Positions 21,901 to 30,900 are shown, counted from the first letter of the stretch. The stretch: DNA of 64,000 bases from Owenia fusiformis (GCA_903813345.2 CAIIXF020000008.1:71341-135340); one strand, 5' to 3'. Numbers and translations: made by a program. The notes: generated by a model not told the origin, from the letters alone.

Positions 21901-24102
21901 CTTAATCTTTTGATGACATCACAATCAACCTGTGATGATGTCATCCATATGAATGACATCTGACACCGACAAAATGGCAGAGAAAGTGCTTGATGATGTG
22001 TCAGTGGATCTAAAGCAAAGAATAGTCATTGAATTTTGTGTTAAGATTGGGAAAACACCAACTGAGACATACCATATGGTGAAAGGAGCTTATACAGAAC
22101 ATGCTTTTAGTGGCTGTGCACATGGCGGTGGATTAGTCACCATGAAAGATGCTTCAATGCCAAAGAAGACTACTTTGAGTGAACGATGTTAGCTTATACA
22201 TCTTTGCACTCAAATAACATGGGATCAGGAAGTATATATAATATCAACAAGGCTTGATGAAGAAGGAACGATTTGACATCGGAAAACAGTTTTCTCTGAA
22301 TTGAAGTGGTCTACCTCCTGGACATAGTGGTTGCTATGGCAATGAAACTGATTAGATTTTAAATATTTCCAATTATTTTATGATATTCTGAGAGTTGCCA
22401 TGTAGCTCAATAAATGTGGAAATTTTCATCGAGATTGGGCATTGTTAACTTAGTTTTTTATGTCATTATTAGAACTTATTGAAATAACTTATGTATATTA
22501 CTTTCATTTTGTGTAAAAATAAGCAAAATAATTTGATCAGTAACATATGTGTAGTTGTCTGGTTACCATAGATAGTAACATGACAACAGGGTGGAGCAAG
22601 AGTATGACACATTATATATAACTTTTATTGACATTTTGTATCATTACATGATTACATTAGTCACATTGTAGAGCTGGAAAAAGAGTGTTACAGGGTACAA
22701 AATTTCAAATGTGTCAGTCATGCCTGTTCATCAATTATTTTTTTCAATCTGACCATATTGTATTGTTAGTACTTAGTTATTTGTCAAATTAGTATCTTTT
22801 TCCCCTATATACCCCTTGATCAAACACATCCTTAAATTCCTAATCACCTGTCTCAGATATCCACTCAAGAACAGACTTCATTTTAAAGTTCAAAAATGTC
22901 CTGCCCTCGTAATTTGTCCTTCAGTTCACCATAAAGATAAAAGTCAGAGGGTGTATGGGTAAGCTTAGGCATGCACATATTCACATATTTTCATTGAAGT
23001 TTGAGTAAGTTTTGAGGTACAGAATAATATAACGCATTGTCGAAATGGAACTGGATTTTATGCTTATTGGACTGCTTTTGGCGAAAGGGATTCTTCAGGT
23101 CGATGACATCACAGTTGCTAACTATAGCATGTATGATACCACTATAGCATTGGTCTAATGAAACAATAATTGATTAACAGACATGACTGACACATTCGAA
23201 ATAAATTTGGTACCCTGTAACAACCTGCAAGTGTCAAATTTTTTCCATCTCTACAATGCGTTGTTCTCTTGCTCCACATTACCTGCTATCATGTTGCTAT
23301 GGTAACGAGATACTGTACCTATGTTACTTGTCAAATCTATTGTTTATTTTTACACAAAATGGAACAACATGTACTTTACAGTTATATATGTATATGGGGT
23401 GGTTGGGGCCAAATATGAACAATACTCATGAAGGATTAAGATTTTTAGGGCAAACAGTACAGAACTTTTGGATCAACCCTCGTACATAGGAATGTTTAAC
23501 AAATGATGAATTTAGTCTTGCATTCCTCTCTTGATATTTCTATCCATAAGAAGAACATAGAGAAGAGGGCTTATAGACCGGAGGCAAGGTTGCAGGATTT
23601 GATATTTTTGAGAAGTTCAGACAATCAGACATGTAATTTGTGCATATAAACTATTTAACTACTGCTACACTTTTGCCACTTTTTACCCGACTTTCTTGTT
23701 AAAAACATATTTTATTAAAAACCTCATCATTTTGGACATGAGCAGAGGTCTTTTGCCCCTACACCCTTAGCCTATAAAATTTGGATACAATTTAAACTAA
23801 ATCTGTTGACAGGTATTTTAGTTTTAATTATTTCAAGTACTTTAATGGCTTTCAGTTCTCCTTTTGGTGGGGCATCATGGCTTAAAGTGTAACACTTTGC
23901 TACAGACACCAATGATCATGCCAAAGCTCACACCAGTCACAAAAAACAGAGGCTACATTAATTTCAGATAATAGATGGTAGAAACATAAAAAAATAACTT
24001 AAGTTTTAACGTACCATTTTCCAACAAAGTTTTCAGTGACAAAATATCTCCTTCTCTTGCAGCTCTATTTACTGTCTTTTCCTCTAGTTCTTCATCCATC
24101 AT
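821..24102 (-). CDS. ASB3: Ankyrin repeat and SOCS box protein 3-like (complete, 8 coding exons)
   Basis: Exons in order are 24102-24015, 21470-21372, 18431-18279, 15559-15440, 13597-13460, 4261-4075, 2663-2113 and 984-821. They join in frame to 1500 nt (499 residues; human ASB3 is of similar size). Ankyrin signatures run from about residue 10 to 400: 'NRGWYPIHEAAFGGHTECLQ', 'GDAPLHVAASNGN', 'MTPLFLSARFGHAHVLSYL', 'DGATPLYLSAQNGNSDCVQ'. The last exon carries a SOCS-box-like end (LSRCKIRRSL, then LPHLMMDYLEY). ASB proteins are substrate adaptors of Elongin B/C-Cullin-5 ubiquitin ligases; that role is inferred by family. An in-frame TAA lies directly before the ATG. Six of seven introns are phase 1 at a glycine or alanine codon, so exons 2-5 (99, 153, 120, 138 nt) are symmetric ankyrin modules. 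The introns hold most of the tandem arrays and transposons in this half of the window. ASB3 is preferred over other ASBs because of the match around the first ankyrin repeat and the C-terminus. Confidence 0.88.
1749..1965. repeat. 30-bp tandem repeat, about 7 copies
   Basis: Repeats of 'ggcatgttttttcagatttt' followed by 'caaatcagct', decaying toward 1965. It lies in the last ASB3-like intron (2112-985) and touches neither splice site, unlike the larger arrays. The 30-bp period (a multiple of 3) keeps frames open across it, which produces spurious ORFs. Confidence 0.85.
2113..2663 (-). CDS. ASB3: ASB3-like coding exon 7 (long)
   Basis: Encodes about 184 residues, including TPLKFAINDQNNGDCLKQLI, then ILLDSGAHVNSTKDTELPPL, then LELLITYGADVEVHHPSVR. 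The acceptor is 'attttccag|GTGTG' and the donor 'CCAAG|gtagag', phase 1. Reading on past this donor stays open for about 50 codons without family resemblance. The phase matches the SOCS-box exon, so I take gtagag as the true donor. Confidence 0.8.
2790..3575. mobile_element. MITE-like element, two head-to-tail copies
   Basis: 'tatcacaccaaactagtttt' starts the element near 2791, and 'gaactagtttggtgtcaaaa' closes it near 3575 as an inverted match. A second related start ('tatcacaccaaacaaattgc') occurs at 3174. After each start the sequences run parallel ('ctgtgt.cgaacgga', 'ggtctattta', 'gaacttcat'), so this is two tandem copies of one non-autonomous element. It is in ASB3-like intron 6 and rich in GAACG/CGTAC words. 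Superfamily not assigned. Confidence 0.6.
3798..4021. mobile_element. Short mariner-type MITE (degraded)
   Basis: Begins 'tacagggtgtccaaaatata'; the inverse near the other end reads 'ggacaccctggccctgta'. The TACAGGGTGTCC start is shared with the better preserved elements at 9854 and 35188. Small internal deletion derivative, no coding sequence. Confidence 0.45.
4075..4261 (-). CDS. ASB3: ASB3-like coding exon 6
   Basis: Encodes VDKQAEDGATPLYLSAQNGN and continues to LHAAVQFAHKE. The acceptor is 'acatttcaag|GCCAGG' and the donor 'AAAGA|gtaagt', leaving in phase 2. The acceptor and first exon bases recur in every unit of the neighbouring 87-bp array. Confidence 0.87.
4722..5036 (+). mobile_element. 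315-bp element with long terminal hairpin (copy 1)
   Basis: Inserted in a satellite unit with TA on both sides (4720-4721 and 5037-5038). The left end reads 'ttacatacctagcgaagcat'. The right part is a long hairpin: 'gttatgtcactatgacgtga' pairs with its complement just before the 'tctaag' end. There are no obvious matching terminal inverted repeats. A related 350-bp copy sits inverted in the 29-bp array of the other gene (44416-44765). Class unknown. Confidence 0.7.
5691..6005 (+). mobile_element. 315-bp element with long terminal hairpin (copy 2)
   Basis: Nearly identical to 4722-5036, including the flanking satellite variants. It therefore came from duplication of a 969-bp segment of the array, not from an independent insertion. 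Confidence 0.75.
8286..8801. mobile_element. Nested foldback MITE
   Basis: 'ccggaatagcctgac' then 'aacggtaaagtcagataccg' at the left end is the inverse complement of the right end (about 8762-8801). The inverted similarity continues inward ('ggcagacataaccgtcgctt' against 'aagcgatgattatgtccgtc'). About 516 bp, no coding capacity, inside the 3.9-kb element. Confidence 0.75.
9132..9850 (+). pseudogene. Frameshifted transposon-type ORF of an uncharacterised family
   Basis: Coding similarity moves through three frames: 9132-9280 (VLTGGPIIVTLDSLHNMFQT), 9256-9700 (VFGNLRGISEKSIAEAFHKN, ELANRMYKFIPNVPKEFLMN) and 9680-9850 (IPKHYLLARTRHHLTGIADI, LMNRNGHCLAYTEVMQIETA). The last two segments resemble repeated ORFs of unknown function in many invertebrate genomes, typically 'lpKH.LL...rhLtgs..i...LNR.GH..sY......ET'. 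This recognition is from memory. At least two frameshifts, and a mariner-type MITE directly after it, show it is dead. It is the only protein-like content of the 3.9-kb element, so it is either the decayed element protein or captured. Confidence 0.5.
9854..10407. mobile_element. Tc1/mariner-type MITE
   Basis: Begins 'tacagggtgtcccgaaagta' and ends 'ggacaccctgta', with TA at each end as expected for Tc1/mariner target duplication. 554 bp without an intact transposase. It truncates the broken ORF to its left. Confidence 0.75.
11467..11843. mobile_element. 377-bp insertion with 10-bp target duplication
   Basis: Exactly flanked by 'tcctggactt' (11457-11466 and 11844-11853), inside one satellite unit. 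No terminal inverted repeats. It contains CCAAT-like boxes ('accaatcagc', 'ctgattggcg'), CRE-like 'gatgacgtcg', a TATA-like 'tatataga' at about 11713 and a perfect 20-bp palindrome 'gtcggtcaaatttgaccgac'. This looks like a promoter-bearing element (solo LTR-like or SINE-like), but a 10-bp duplication does not fit a standard LTR. Confidence 0.6.
12910..13091. mobile_element. pogo/Tigger-type MITE
   Basis: 'tacagtaaaacctgt' at the left and 'aagttttactgta' at the right, with TA boundaries. The interior is 'ctagtgaacacc' repeats and their inverse. 182 bp, inserted in a satellite unit. A longer relative is at 61485-61883. Confidence 0.75.
13460..13597 (-). CDS. ASB3: ASB3-like coding exon 5
   Basis: Encodes GIVKLLLEYGAIQDTVSDFN followed by MTPLFLSARFGHAHVLSYLI. 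The acceptor is 'attatttcag' and the donor 'GCAG|gtataa'. The exon is 138 nt, symmetric phase 1. The following intron (13459-4262) is about 9.2 kb and consists largely of the 87-bp array and its insertions. Confidence 0.87.
14452..14944. mobile_element. Mutator-like MITE with 9-bp target duplication
   Basis: Ends 'ggctttgtataaaaacctca' and its inverse '...ttttttatacaaagcc', flanked by 'taaaacatg' on both sides (14443-14451, 14945-14953). The inner arms ('tgaagggttcaattttaaag') also pair. A longer relative with the same ends and a 9-bp duplication lies at 37002-38446. The superfamily is inferred from the 9-bp duplication only. Confidence 0.75.
14588..14640 (+). repeat. tRNA-like fragment inside the MITE
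   Basis: 'gggttcgattcccactcggg' includes a good Pol III B-box (GGTTCGATTCC, 14619-14629) within a T-arm-like stem. I see no convincing A-box or complete cloverleaf. It could be the remnant of a tRNA-derived SINE or a captured tRNA half. Confidence 0.35.
15440..15559 (-). CDS. ASB3: ASB3-like coding exon 4
   Basis: Encodes AVLQGSMNMVEKLLRHGGNA and DAPLHVAASNGNL, a typical ankyrin helix pair. The acceptor is 'gttttag' and the donor 'TTTAG|gtaaat'. The exon is 120 nt, symmetric phase 1. Confidence 0.87.
15945..18270. repeat. 56-bp tandem array next to ASB3-like exon 3 donor
   Basis: About 40 copies of a 56-bp unit ('cagaccttattttgtaaatt', 'ctcattgactgacccatacc', 'ttacacatac...'), with short variants ('ctcaaacaatattttg'). 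It runs right up to the exon 3 donor at 18278. On the minus strand the first intron bases (tctgaggtgtgtatgtgtaa) are those of the unit. Each unit carries 'AAGGTCTGAG', which resembles the exon end CCAAG|gtaaaatctgag with a 5-base difference, and also a donor-like 'GTAAGGTA'. Confidence 0.95.
18279..18431 (-). CDS. ASB3: ASB3-like coding exon 3
   Basis: Encodes the ankyrin segment FQKETPLYVAVKACNESCVN, then ADPNILNHMEESPLYQ. The acceptor is 'attctacag' and the donor 'CCAAG|gtaaaa', phase 1 on both sides. The 56-bp array abuts the donor. Confidence 0.87.
18813..19608. mobile_element. 796-bp near-palindromic foldback element
   Basis: The two halves are inverse copies over almost their whole length (about 385 bp arms, loop near 19215-19225). 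Outer ends are 'cacaggctggtatcgaaa' and 'tttcgataccagcctgtg'. The inner stem is 'tttgtccgctgtgacggagc', pairing with 'gctccgtcacaacggacaaa'. A possible 5-bp duplication 'ggagt' flanks it (18808-18812, 19609-19613). It lies in ASB3-like intron 2. The open frame across its centre is only the stem read twice. Confidence 0.85.
19930..21371. repeat. Tandem array of the ASB3-like exon 2 / donor junction
   Basis: About 12 clear units of 77-78 bp or a 69-70 bp variant from 20540 to 21371, plus one decayed unit at 19930-19975. On the minus strand each unit is about 55 bases of the end of exon 2 (encoding roughly HEAAFGGHTECLQMLLNH), the donor 'CATG|gtcagt', and about 23 intron bases ending 'ccaattaa'. 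The array starts exactly at the real exon. The short variant lacks about 8 exon bases, breaking its frame. Confidence 0.95.
19976..20507. mobile_element. MITE inserted in the exon 2 junction array
   Basis: 'gatgtcaagtaccttctgcg' at the left pairs with 'gcagaaagtacttgacgtcc' at the right. It separates the decayed array unit at 19930 from the remainder. About 530 bp, no coding sequence. Confidence 0.55.
21372..21470 (-). CDS. ASB3: ASB3-like coding exon 2 (first full ankyrin repeat)
   Basis: Encodes ADLDCRDNRGWYPIHEAAFG and continues to LLNH. The acceptor is 'tattccag' and the donor 'CCATG|gtcagt', phase 1 on both sides. About 55 exon bases plus this donor are copied many times in the array that begins at the donor (19930-21371). 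Only this copy has the upstream part of the exon and an acceptor. Confidence 0.88.
21947..22190 (+). pseudogene. Fragment of a mariner-type transposase N-terminus (HTH domain)
   Basis: 'VDLKQRIVIEFCVKIGKTPT' followed by 'ETYHMVKGAYTEHAFSG' resembles the first helix-turn-helix of mariner (Mos1-type) transposases and the GVQW3/FLJ37770-like proteins derived from them, which typically read 'eQR..IKFc.kLGkt..eT...l..aYg..als...v'. The frame then loses similarity and stops at 22192. It lies in ASB3-like intron 1, opposite strand, and is likely dead. Confidence 0.5.
22689..23220. mobile_element. mariner-type element with TTACAGGGTAC ends
   Basis: 'ttacagggtacaaaatttca' at 22689 and 'ttggtaccctgtaa' at 23207-23220, with inner matching 'atgtgtcagtcatg' and 'catgactgacacat'. 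Outside it is a second, weaker inverted pair ('ggtggagcaagag', about 22591, and 'ctcttgctccac', about 23264; 'ggttaccatag', about 22562, and 'ctatggtaacg', about 23299), suggesting nested insertion in an older element. It holds a fragment of transposase on the minus strand. Confidence 0.65.
22850..23085 (-). pseudogene. Decayed C-terminal mariner transposase fragment
   Basis: Minus-strand reading gives 'FQFHFDNALYYSVPQNLLKL', a stop, then 'PKLTHTPSDFYLYGELKDKL' and 'RGQDI'. This resembles the region around the last catalytic Asp of mariner transposases, 'yspDlaPsDfhLf..lk..l.g..f'. Stops and frameshifts are present. Confidence 0.5.
24015..24102 (-). CDS. ASB3: ASB3-like coding exon 1
   Basis: Starts with two consecutive methionines (MMDEELEEKTVNRAAREGD) and ends GAAAATG before the donor gtacgt, phase 1. 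A stop codon (TAA) lies immediately upstream in frame. 'ttctag' 4 bases upstream of the ATG could be the acceptor of a 5' UTR intron. Confidence 0.85.
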
Positions 24103-25354
24103 TTATCTAGAACAGAGTGCAAAAGTTTGAGTGGTGTCATATGTAATAAACTATCATATTTTGTAAAAATCATGATCAAAGAGGTAGAAAGCAACTTTCT
24201 TTTACGCCCATTGAAATAATGTGAAATTGACAACGCTCAAAACTTTAATTTCTCAAATCCTAGCCCATTGAATCCTGGTATCCTTTCAGATCATGTAGTC
24301 CTTTTCAAAAAAACTTCTCATTCGGTTATATGGTGAGAAAAATATCCCGCAAACGAAAAAAGATTTTGCTACATTAGCAAGCATTGATTTTTGGGTCTGT
24401 AAATACATGTAGCATGTAGGACCTGATTATCCCATTGATTTACTGAGATCGCCAACAATATAATTCAATTTTTTGGTTCGAATTATAATCTGTCAGTGCT
24501 TCCTGAGGTTATAATGAAAACATGCGCTACGTGCTAATAGAAAATGATCCTTCCCCAACGATCTGTGGGCATGTTTTAAGCGCATGTTTATGATTGGTCT
24601 ATATCCTTGGCCCAGGGACATGTATAATTAGGGTTATGATTCCCTGGGAACTTGTCAAAACATTGACACTTCAAAGGCTGTATAAAATCACCGCTAACCT
24701 GTCAATCAGACTTTGATGTGAACTTTGCGGCCGCACGAAATAAACAAAGCTCTTAAAAATTACACTTTTCAAATTACGATTTCTCTAAAAATATAAGACC
24801 AATTAAGATGTTCTTCACACCGTTAAAAAACAGAATTCAACTTTAATTTAGGAAATAATTCCAAAACTAAATGAACATGTACTTTTCTCTGTATTTGACC
24901 TGAAAGAACATGAGTAACTAAAAATTAATAATTATTTACGGCCAATTACCGGGCAATGATAAAACACGCTGGTCAGGTTTACATTACTTTTCAAATCGTC
25001 TCTATTCAAAACTTTAATTCCAATCTAGATCTACATGAAATAAAATGGAAATACAATAAGATGATTCTGTTCTTAACAATATTCCTGGTAAAATAGGTAA
25101 TATAATTAACTGGGACTGACGTAATTTCAAACTTTTAAACCTAAAATCAAATTGAGAAAAACTAAAAGAAACATGAAAGGGGGGTTTATAGGGGTCTTTG
25201 AAATCCATATAGAAATTTTTCACCCCTCCTCTTATACCATTTACATTATTTTTCACCCCTTTTATAACATACAGTGTATGCAATATTTTTCACATCTCCC
25301 TATACTACCATATTTTACAAAAAGTTTGGATAATATTATTCAGAAGGAAATAAC

Positions 25355-25786
25355 ATAAGGCCATAAGACGTTCATTCTCTGTTTTGCGTCCCCTTGCTTG
25401 CACGATTTTGAGCAAATCAGAAAAAACAAACACATCCAAATAGCAATTACAAGGGTTTGGAAGTACCATCGCATTTCATTCAATCAGAATCGGACGAAAT
25501 GGCAGATCATTTGATGTGCGTCAAAATTGACAGTGTTATTGATTACTTTAGCATACACTGTGTATTTTCTTATTTTGTACCCTTGAATAATAGCTATGCT
25601 TAAATGTATTGTATAGGATGTATAGATATGTGTTTGTAATCACTGCAAATTGGCATGTCATCCCTTTATATGCCCATAAACAAGTTTGTGTTTTTTCTTG
25701 AGTTTGTGTTTGTTTTCCTTGTACCCTTGCATAATTTGGATTTTGCCATGACGCAAAACAAATAACCTACTTCTTATGGCCTAATG
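25355..25786. mobile_element. MITE with AAGGCCATAAGA ends
   Basis: 'ataaggccataagacg' at the left and 'cttcttatggcctaat' at the right, with a GCGT/ACGC pair just inside ('ttttgcgtcc' against 'gacgcaaaac'). 430 bp, no coding sequence. Confidence 0.55.
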
Positions 25787-25837
25787 CAAGAATCCACGTA
25801 GTTCCAAATGTATAATGATACGGCAAATAGGCTGTAC

Positions 25838-25955
25838 ACAGGCCCGTAGCCAGGGGGGTTCGGAGGGTTCCCGGTCAAAATTCTTTCAAAATAAGTGACT
25901 TTGGAATTTTTGAAAAAGTGCCCCCCCCCTTGGGAAATCATGGCTACGGGCCTGG
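25838..25955. mobile_element. Short 'caggcccgtagccaggggg' MITE
   Basis: 118 bp with ends 'caggcccgtagccagggggg' and 'catggctacgggcctg', and internal runs of G and C. A longer degraded relative is at 30355-31342. This end type is common in invertebrate genomes. Confidence 0.7.
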
Positions 25956-26949
25956 CATATGGCATATAGAGACTACTATATAGAGACCTGGATTACCCCC
26001 ATAAATGTGGGACTGATTTTTCAAATCACCCCCACAACTACTTGTGTATTGAAATCTTAGCAGTTATAAAAAAACATTGTTAGTACAGACTACAGTAGTT
26101 GACACAGAGCTGAATTTTATCTAAATAACCACTTACCCAGCTTATGTTCAACCCCAGTAATTGTGGAGGTGATTCAGAGAAAAATTAACCCCACATTTAT
26201 GGGAGTAAGCTGGATCTGCTGCATTTGTTCAAACTGTACTTTAAATTTCACAATAGGCTTTGATTCTTTTAAAACATATACTGTATTTATTTAACTTATA
26301 CGATACCATATACGATAAATGTTGCCCCCTCTTATGCATATACAATAAATCGTCACCCTCCTCTTTTACGATAACCCTATACACGCCCCCCCCCCCCTCA
26401 TGAAAGCGAAAGAGTGTAACCGGGCACAAAAATGGAATGCGACGCCTGAATTATCCCACTGTTAAGACATGTGAGACTATAACTTCAAATACAAAGAGTA
26501 AAGATATATAAAACATTAAGGACTTGAAAAATTAAGAGGTAATATGCGACAAATATACATTATATTTTAAGTCATTAGTCAAGTTATTTCAGTCAGGACC
26601 CTGGCACAGATTTCGAAACGGAATTTTTTTTGCCGATGATCCTAAATAATGCAATGAAATAGTGAGCATATTCGCATATCTGCGACCATTCATCTTGTAA
26701 GTTGCTACTTTCTATCCTATCTTCCTTTAAAATCAGATAAAACACACTGACAAGCGATAATCTTTGAACAGTTAACGATCAAACATTGGGCTTCTTAATA
26801 ACTTCTGTCTTCTGATACATGTACGCCACCTTATCTCTTCACTTACGCGATTTTATACATGTTCTCGGGCCTGTGGGAACGATCATTCTGAACATTGTGT
26901 TAGTGCGCTAGCGCGTGTTTTCATTATAACCGCTTCCTGACACTCCTTC

Positions 26950-27245
26950 TACATGTAGCTACGAAATTTACGTACGAAAATTTCCAATTAACATGCGTTA
27001 CACATACGGAATTCGCGTGACAAATCCGAACAAACTGCGTTCGGTTTTTTCCGACGTTCTTATTTTTACCGTTACGTCAACATATTTTGAAAAAATTTCT
27101 ACAGAAATATTTTTGCGTGACAATTACCAGGTAAAATGCGTATTTGCGTGACATTTTCTGTCACGCAAAAAAAACTGGCGTGACTTCAAATTCTTCAGCA
27201 AATGCGTGACAAATACGCAAATTGCGGGACAGTTGACAGGCCTGC
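26950..27245. repeat. GCGTGACA-rich stretch, relative of 37930-38310
   Basis: Many 'gcgtgaca' and 'tgtcacgc' words, including an inverted pair at about 27150-27170. 'acatacggaattcgcgtgac' and 'tccgaacaaactgcgttcgg' recur in altered form near 37975 and 38270 inside the Mutator-like element, so this is a relic of that kind of element. Confidence 0.5.
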
Positions 27246-27774
27246 ATTTATGTGCCATACATCTACAAAGTAGCAAACTATACTTTAGTCTGTTGAAAGC
27301 CCATGGTACTACTTTTCAAAAAGGTTGTATTGACCCAGAGTCAAAGTGCTACAACTTCCTGTGTGTCTCACAGGAATTCGTCTAGAAGAAAAAAGAAGTC
27401 AATAGAGCAAGCCTTGACTCAATGAGCATATGATATAAAAGTAAACTTCCCTGTGGGGTGTCTTCTTTCTACAGTATACAATTGAGTGGGGCTGATCTTT
27501 GAACTATTGAACTCTTGTATCTGGGCCTGTGAGTATTGGAGAAAGATAGTGCTGACTCCGATGCTGACCAAACAACAGTCCACACAAATTTCAAAAAAAT
27601 ATTTTTTACCTTCGTCCACCATTTTGGGATTCCCTCTTCAATGTACCACGTGATCATTCCCAGGGTGCCTTTCAAAAAAGAAGGTCTTCTTCGTTCTAAA
27701 AAATATTTAGATTCAATACTCAATCCAAAACAACATAGCACACACTCGGACATTAATAACATTAATCGGAAACG

Positions 27775-27936
27775 ATGCCTGATCATAGAAAGACTGTAGA
27801 GGAAAAGAAGTATGCGATTTTGACCAAGGACTCGATCCAAACGATGGGGGAATCCGTCGGACTTTCTGAAATTTCTGAAGAAGTTGCAGCAAATTTGTCT
27901 GAAGATGTCAGTTATAGGTTGAGAGAAATTATTCAG
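27775..27936 (+). CDS. TAF6L: TAF6L coding exon 1 (histone fold start)
   Basis: MPDHRKTVEEKKYAILTKDS through VSYRLREIIQ. Donor 'ATTCAG|gtataa', phase 0. The ATG at 27775 is the first in frame with the fold and stands at the expected distance from it. Confidence 0.9.
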
Positions 27937-30900
27937 GTATAATATTATATAACGCTTCATTAGCATTTGGTTATTTCATGGGCTCTATTAGGTGGTAGAG
28001 CCCATGGCTATTTCTTGTATAGTAGTAACATTATATATTGCTTCTGAGTTACTGAACACAGCTGGCTCAAAAGTCTTAGACTTCTGTCAGCTCGGGAGTA
28101 ACTTCTGATAGCATTTGGTTATTTCATGGGCTCTATTAGGTGGTAGAGCCCATGGCTATTTCTTGTATAGTAGTAACATTATATATTGCTTCTGAGTTAC
28201 TGAACACAGCTTGCTCAAAAGTCTTAGACTTCTGTCAGCTCGGGAGTAACTTCTGATAGCATTTGGTTATTTCATGGGCTCTATTAGGTGGTAGAGCCCA
28301 TGGTTATTTCTTGTATAGTAGTAACATTATATATTGCTTCTGAGTTACTGAACACAGCTGGCTCAAAAGTCTTAGACTTCTGTCAGCTCGGGAGTAACTT
28401 CTGATAGCATTTGGTTATTTCATGGGCTCTATCAGGTGGTAGAGCCCATGGTTATTTCTTGTATAGTAGTAACATTATATATTGCTTCTGAGTTACTGAA
28501 CACAGCTTGCTCAAAAGTCTTAGACTTCTGTCAGCTCGGGAGTAACTTCTGATAGCATTTGGTTATTTCTTGGGGATCTAGTTCAACAAGTTAAACTAAT
28601 CTGGCTTATTCATTAATCTGATCTTACTTGGGTCGGGCCATAAGACATGTCATATAAGAAACGAGGCCCCTGACTAGGTCTAATGTTGTTGGACTAGGGG
28701 ATCACCGCATCATACCAGAGCCCATGATTATACCAAGGTCAGTGCATAATACCGAAACCCATTACATCGACGCGCATTGCTCCAAAAAGTTTCCATGCAT
28801 GTTACTATCTACTTGTAACCATTAGAGACTTAAGAGACAATGCAAGCATAAAGTAATTGATAGACAAATTAGCAAACACATTGTATTTATAGTTTTTGGA
28901 GTAAAACATAAGACAGTTTTCAAGTTTTGATACATGATATATATGATATTAGACGTTGTTATGCACAACAGCACACCAGTAGTAGAGAGCTTTTGTGACA
29001 TAAAATGCCCTTGTGTGAATGGATATTTATTTGTGACTGGGTCTGATATGTTGAGAGGTGTATTTATACCTTTCCATAGGGCATCCACTTCAGTCGAATA
29101 GCGTCTTTGGTTTTAATGGTGATCAACCACCTCAATATCAATCGGGCAACAATTAATCTTAGCATACAAAACGTTTTATTAAATGTATGATATTGGCTGG
29201 TTGTTGACATTTGAAGTAATTTGGAAGAGCTGAACGAAGCAGTGTAGTTATCAAATTTGAAAATTCATTTATGTATTTGTCATTCTATCGGTCAAAACCC
29301 CTTTGTTAGTTGAGTTAAGATGAGAGCATCAAAGTATATTTTGGTCAAATTCCAAAGCTTCAACACACCATACTTTATCGTAATTGTGATTTGATGACTG
29401 AAAATCCAGTCTGACCAGTTTTGTTAATAATGTCATTTACAAAATTAATTCCATAATTAGACCACCTTTCAAAAAATAAAGGTTTATTTCTGTACAAAAA
29501 TAATTTGTTGTTAATTATCATTTGGTAATGTCTCCTAGTTATTTTCTAACCAAACAGTTAACAAAGTATGGTAAAACTGATTCTTATATGTACAATGCCT
29601 AAAAACTCCCTAATTCCTACAGAGCTGTTGAAAACACTACAATTTTTCCCAAACTTGTTAAAATACAACATAGGAATATGCTGCCAGGCACCAGATCCTG
29701 GACTTGCAAGATGTGCGACCCATTTTAACATTCTCATATTCAAGAAACACCGCAATCAGGTTAAGGAAATGGAAACACTGCGGTAGTCAGATCTGTTTTG
29801 GAAATATATAGCTTGACTTTCTAATTCAGGAAGAGAAAGAGAAGATCTACTCTATCCCTTGGTATCAAAAGAAGAAAGGTAATTAACGATAAGCGTTTTG
29901 ATTTTTTTTTGTCAATAGTTTTATGCTTTAGCACACAAGTAGGCATACCATCATCTATTACATCTAATATAGCCTTAAAAGTCAGCTTGTTGCACATGTA
30001 AAAATGTAGCACCTCCAGGTTGGAAAGTTTCAATTTGCCTAACAAGTACAACATATTTCTGAGTGTTAGTTTCAATTCCGAACTCTTCTCAAATAATCTG
30101 AAAATAATATCAAAACAAAATGGTAAGACTAAGAGCGTTTCTAAAATTAGGAGCGTTTCGAGGAAAACAAGCGATTTCTCAAGAACTTGTATTTGGAATT
30201 GGACTGGAATTTTGGCAAATGAGAATATAAGATTTAATTTGTGATCTACTACTTTGACAGAAAGATTGGCATTTTCATATAAATACTAGTTTAATTCGTA
30301 ATTAATGCTCGATTCATCAACTTCAGATTAGTCCGATCTAGCAAATAACAGTTTACAGGCCCATAGCCAGGGGGGGGGCTCCCCCCCAGATATCTCCTAA
30401 AAAAATGGGGACATAACTTTTTTGCTTTCTTGAAGAATTTTCTGACATTTCGAGGTAGAAGGTGACATTTGGTGACATTTGGTGACATATGTACGGTGTA
30501 TTTTGATGTGATTGCCACTTTCTTTTTATAAAATTCTAAATTGACTAGAATAGTGAGGCAACTAAATGATTCGGAAATTAATCATATATTTTGATCCTCG
30601 AATTGCCCAAAACGCACTAAATCAGCCCAGAAATCTTAACTTTTTCAGGGGAGCATGCCCCTGGTTTTTTAATAAATCATATATTTTGATCCTAGAATCG
30701 CTCAGAACGTGTCAAATAAGCCTAAAAATTAGATTTTTTCAAAATATGTAAATCATATATTTTGATCCCTAGAACGATCAGAACGCATCAGAATCGCCCA
30801 GAATGCGCTAAAAAGCCTAAAAAATTCAGTTTTTTTAAAATACACAAATCATATATTTTGATCCTAGAATCGCTCAGAATGCACCAGAATTGCCCAGAAT

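Larger units (their letters stand above)
24490..26945. mobile_element. 2.45-kb inverted-repeat element between the two divergent genes
   Basis: 'cttcctgaggttataatgaa' (about 24499) mirrors 'ttcattataaccgcttcctg' (about 26920), and the inner 'aacatgcgctacgtgctaa' mirrors 'gttagtgcgctagcgcgtgtt'. The interior holds two smaller MITEs (25355-25786, 25838-25955). It fills most of the ASB3-TAF6L intergenic region, leaving about 390 bp upstream of the ASB3-like start. Confidence 0.5.

Noticed and set aside
27469-27966. 165-codon minus-strand frame across TAF6L exon 1
   Set aside because: Antisense of a well supported exon; no recognisable domain.
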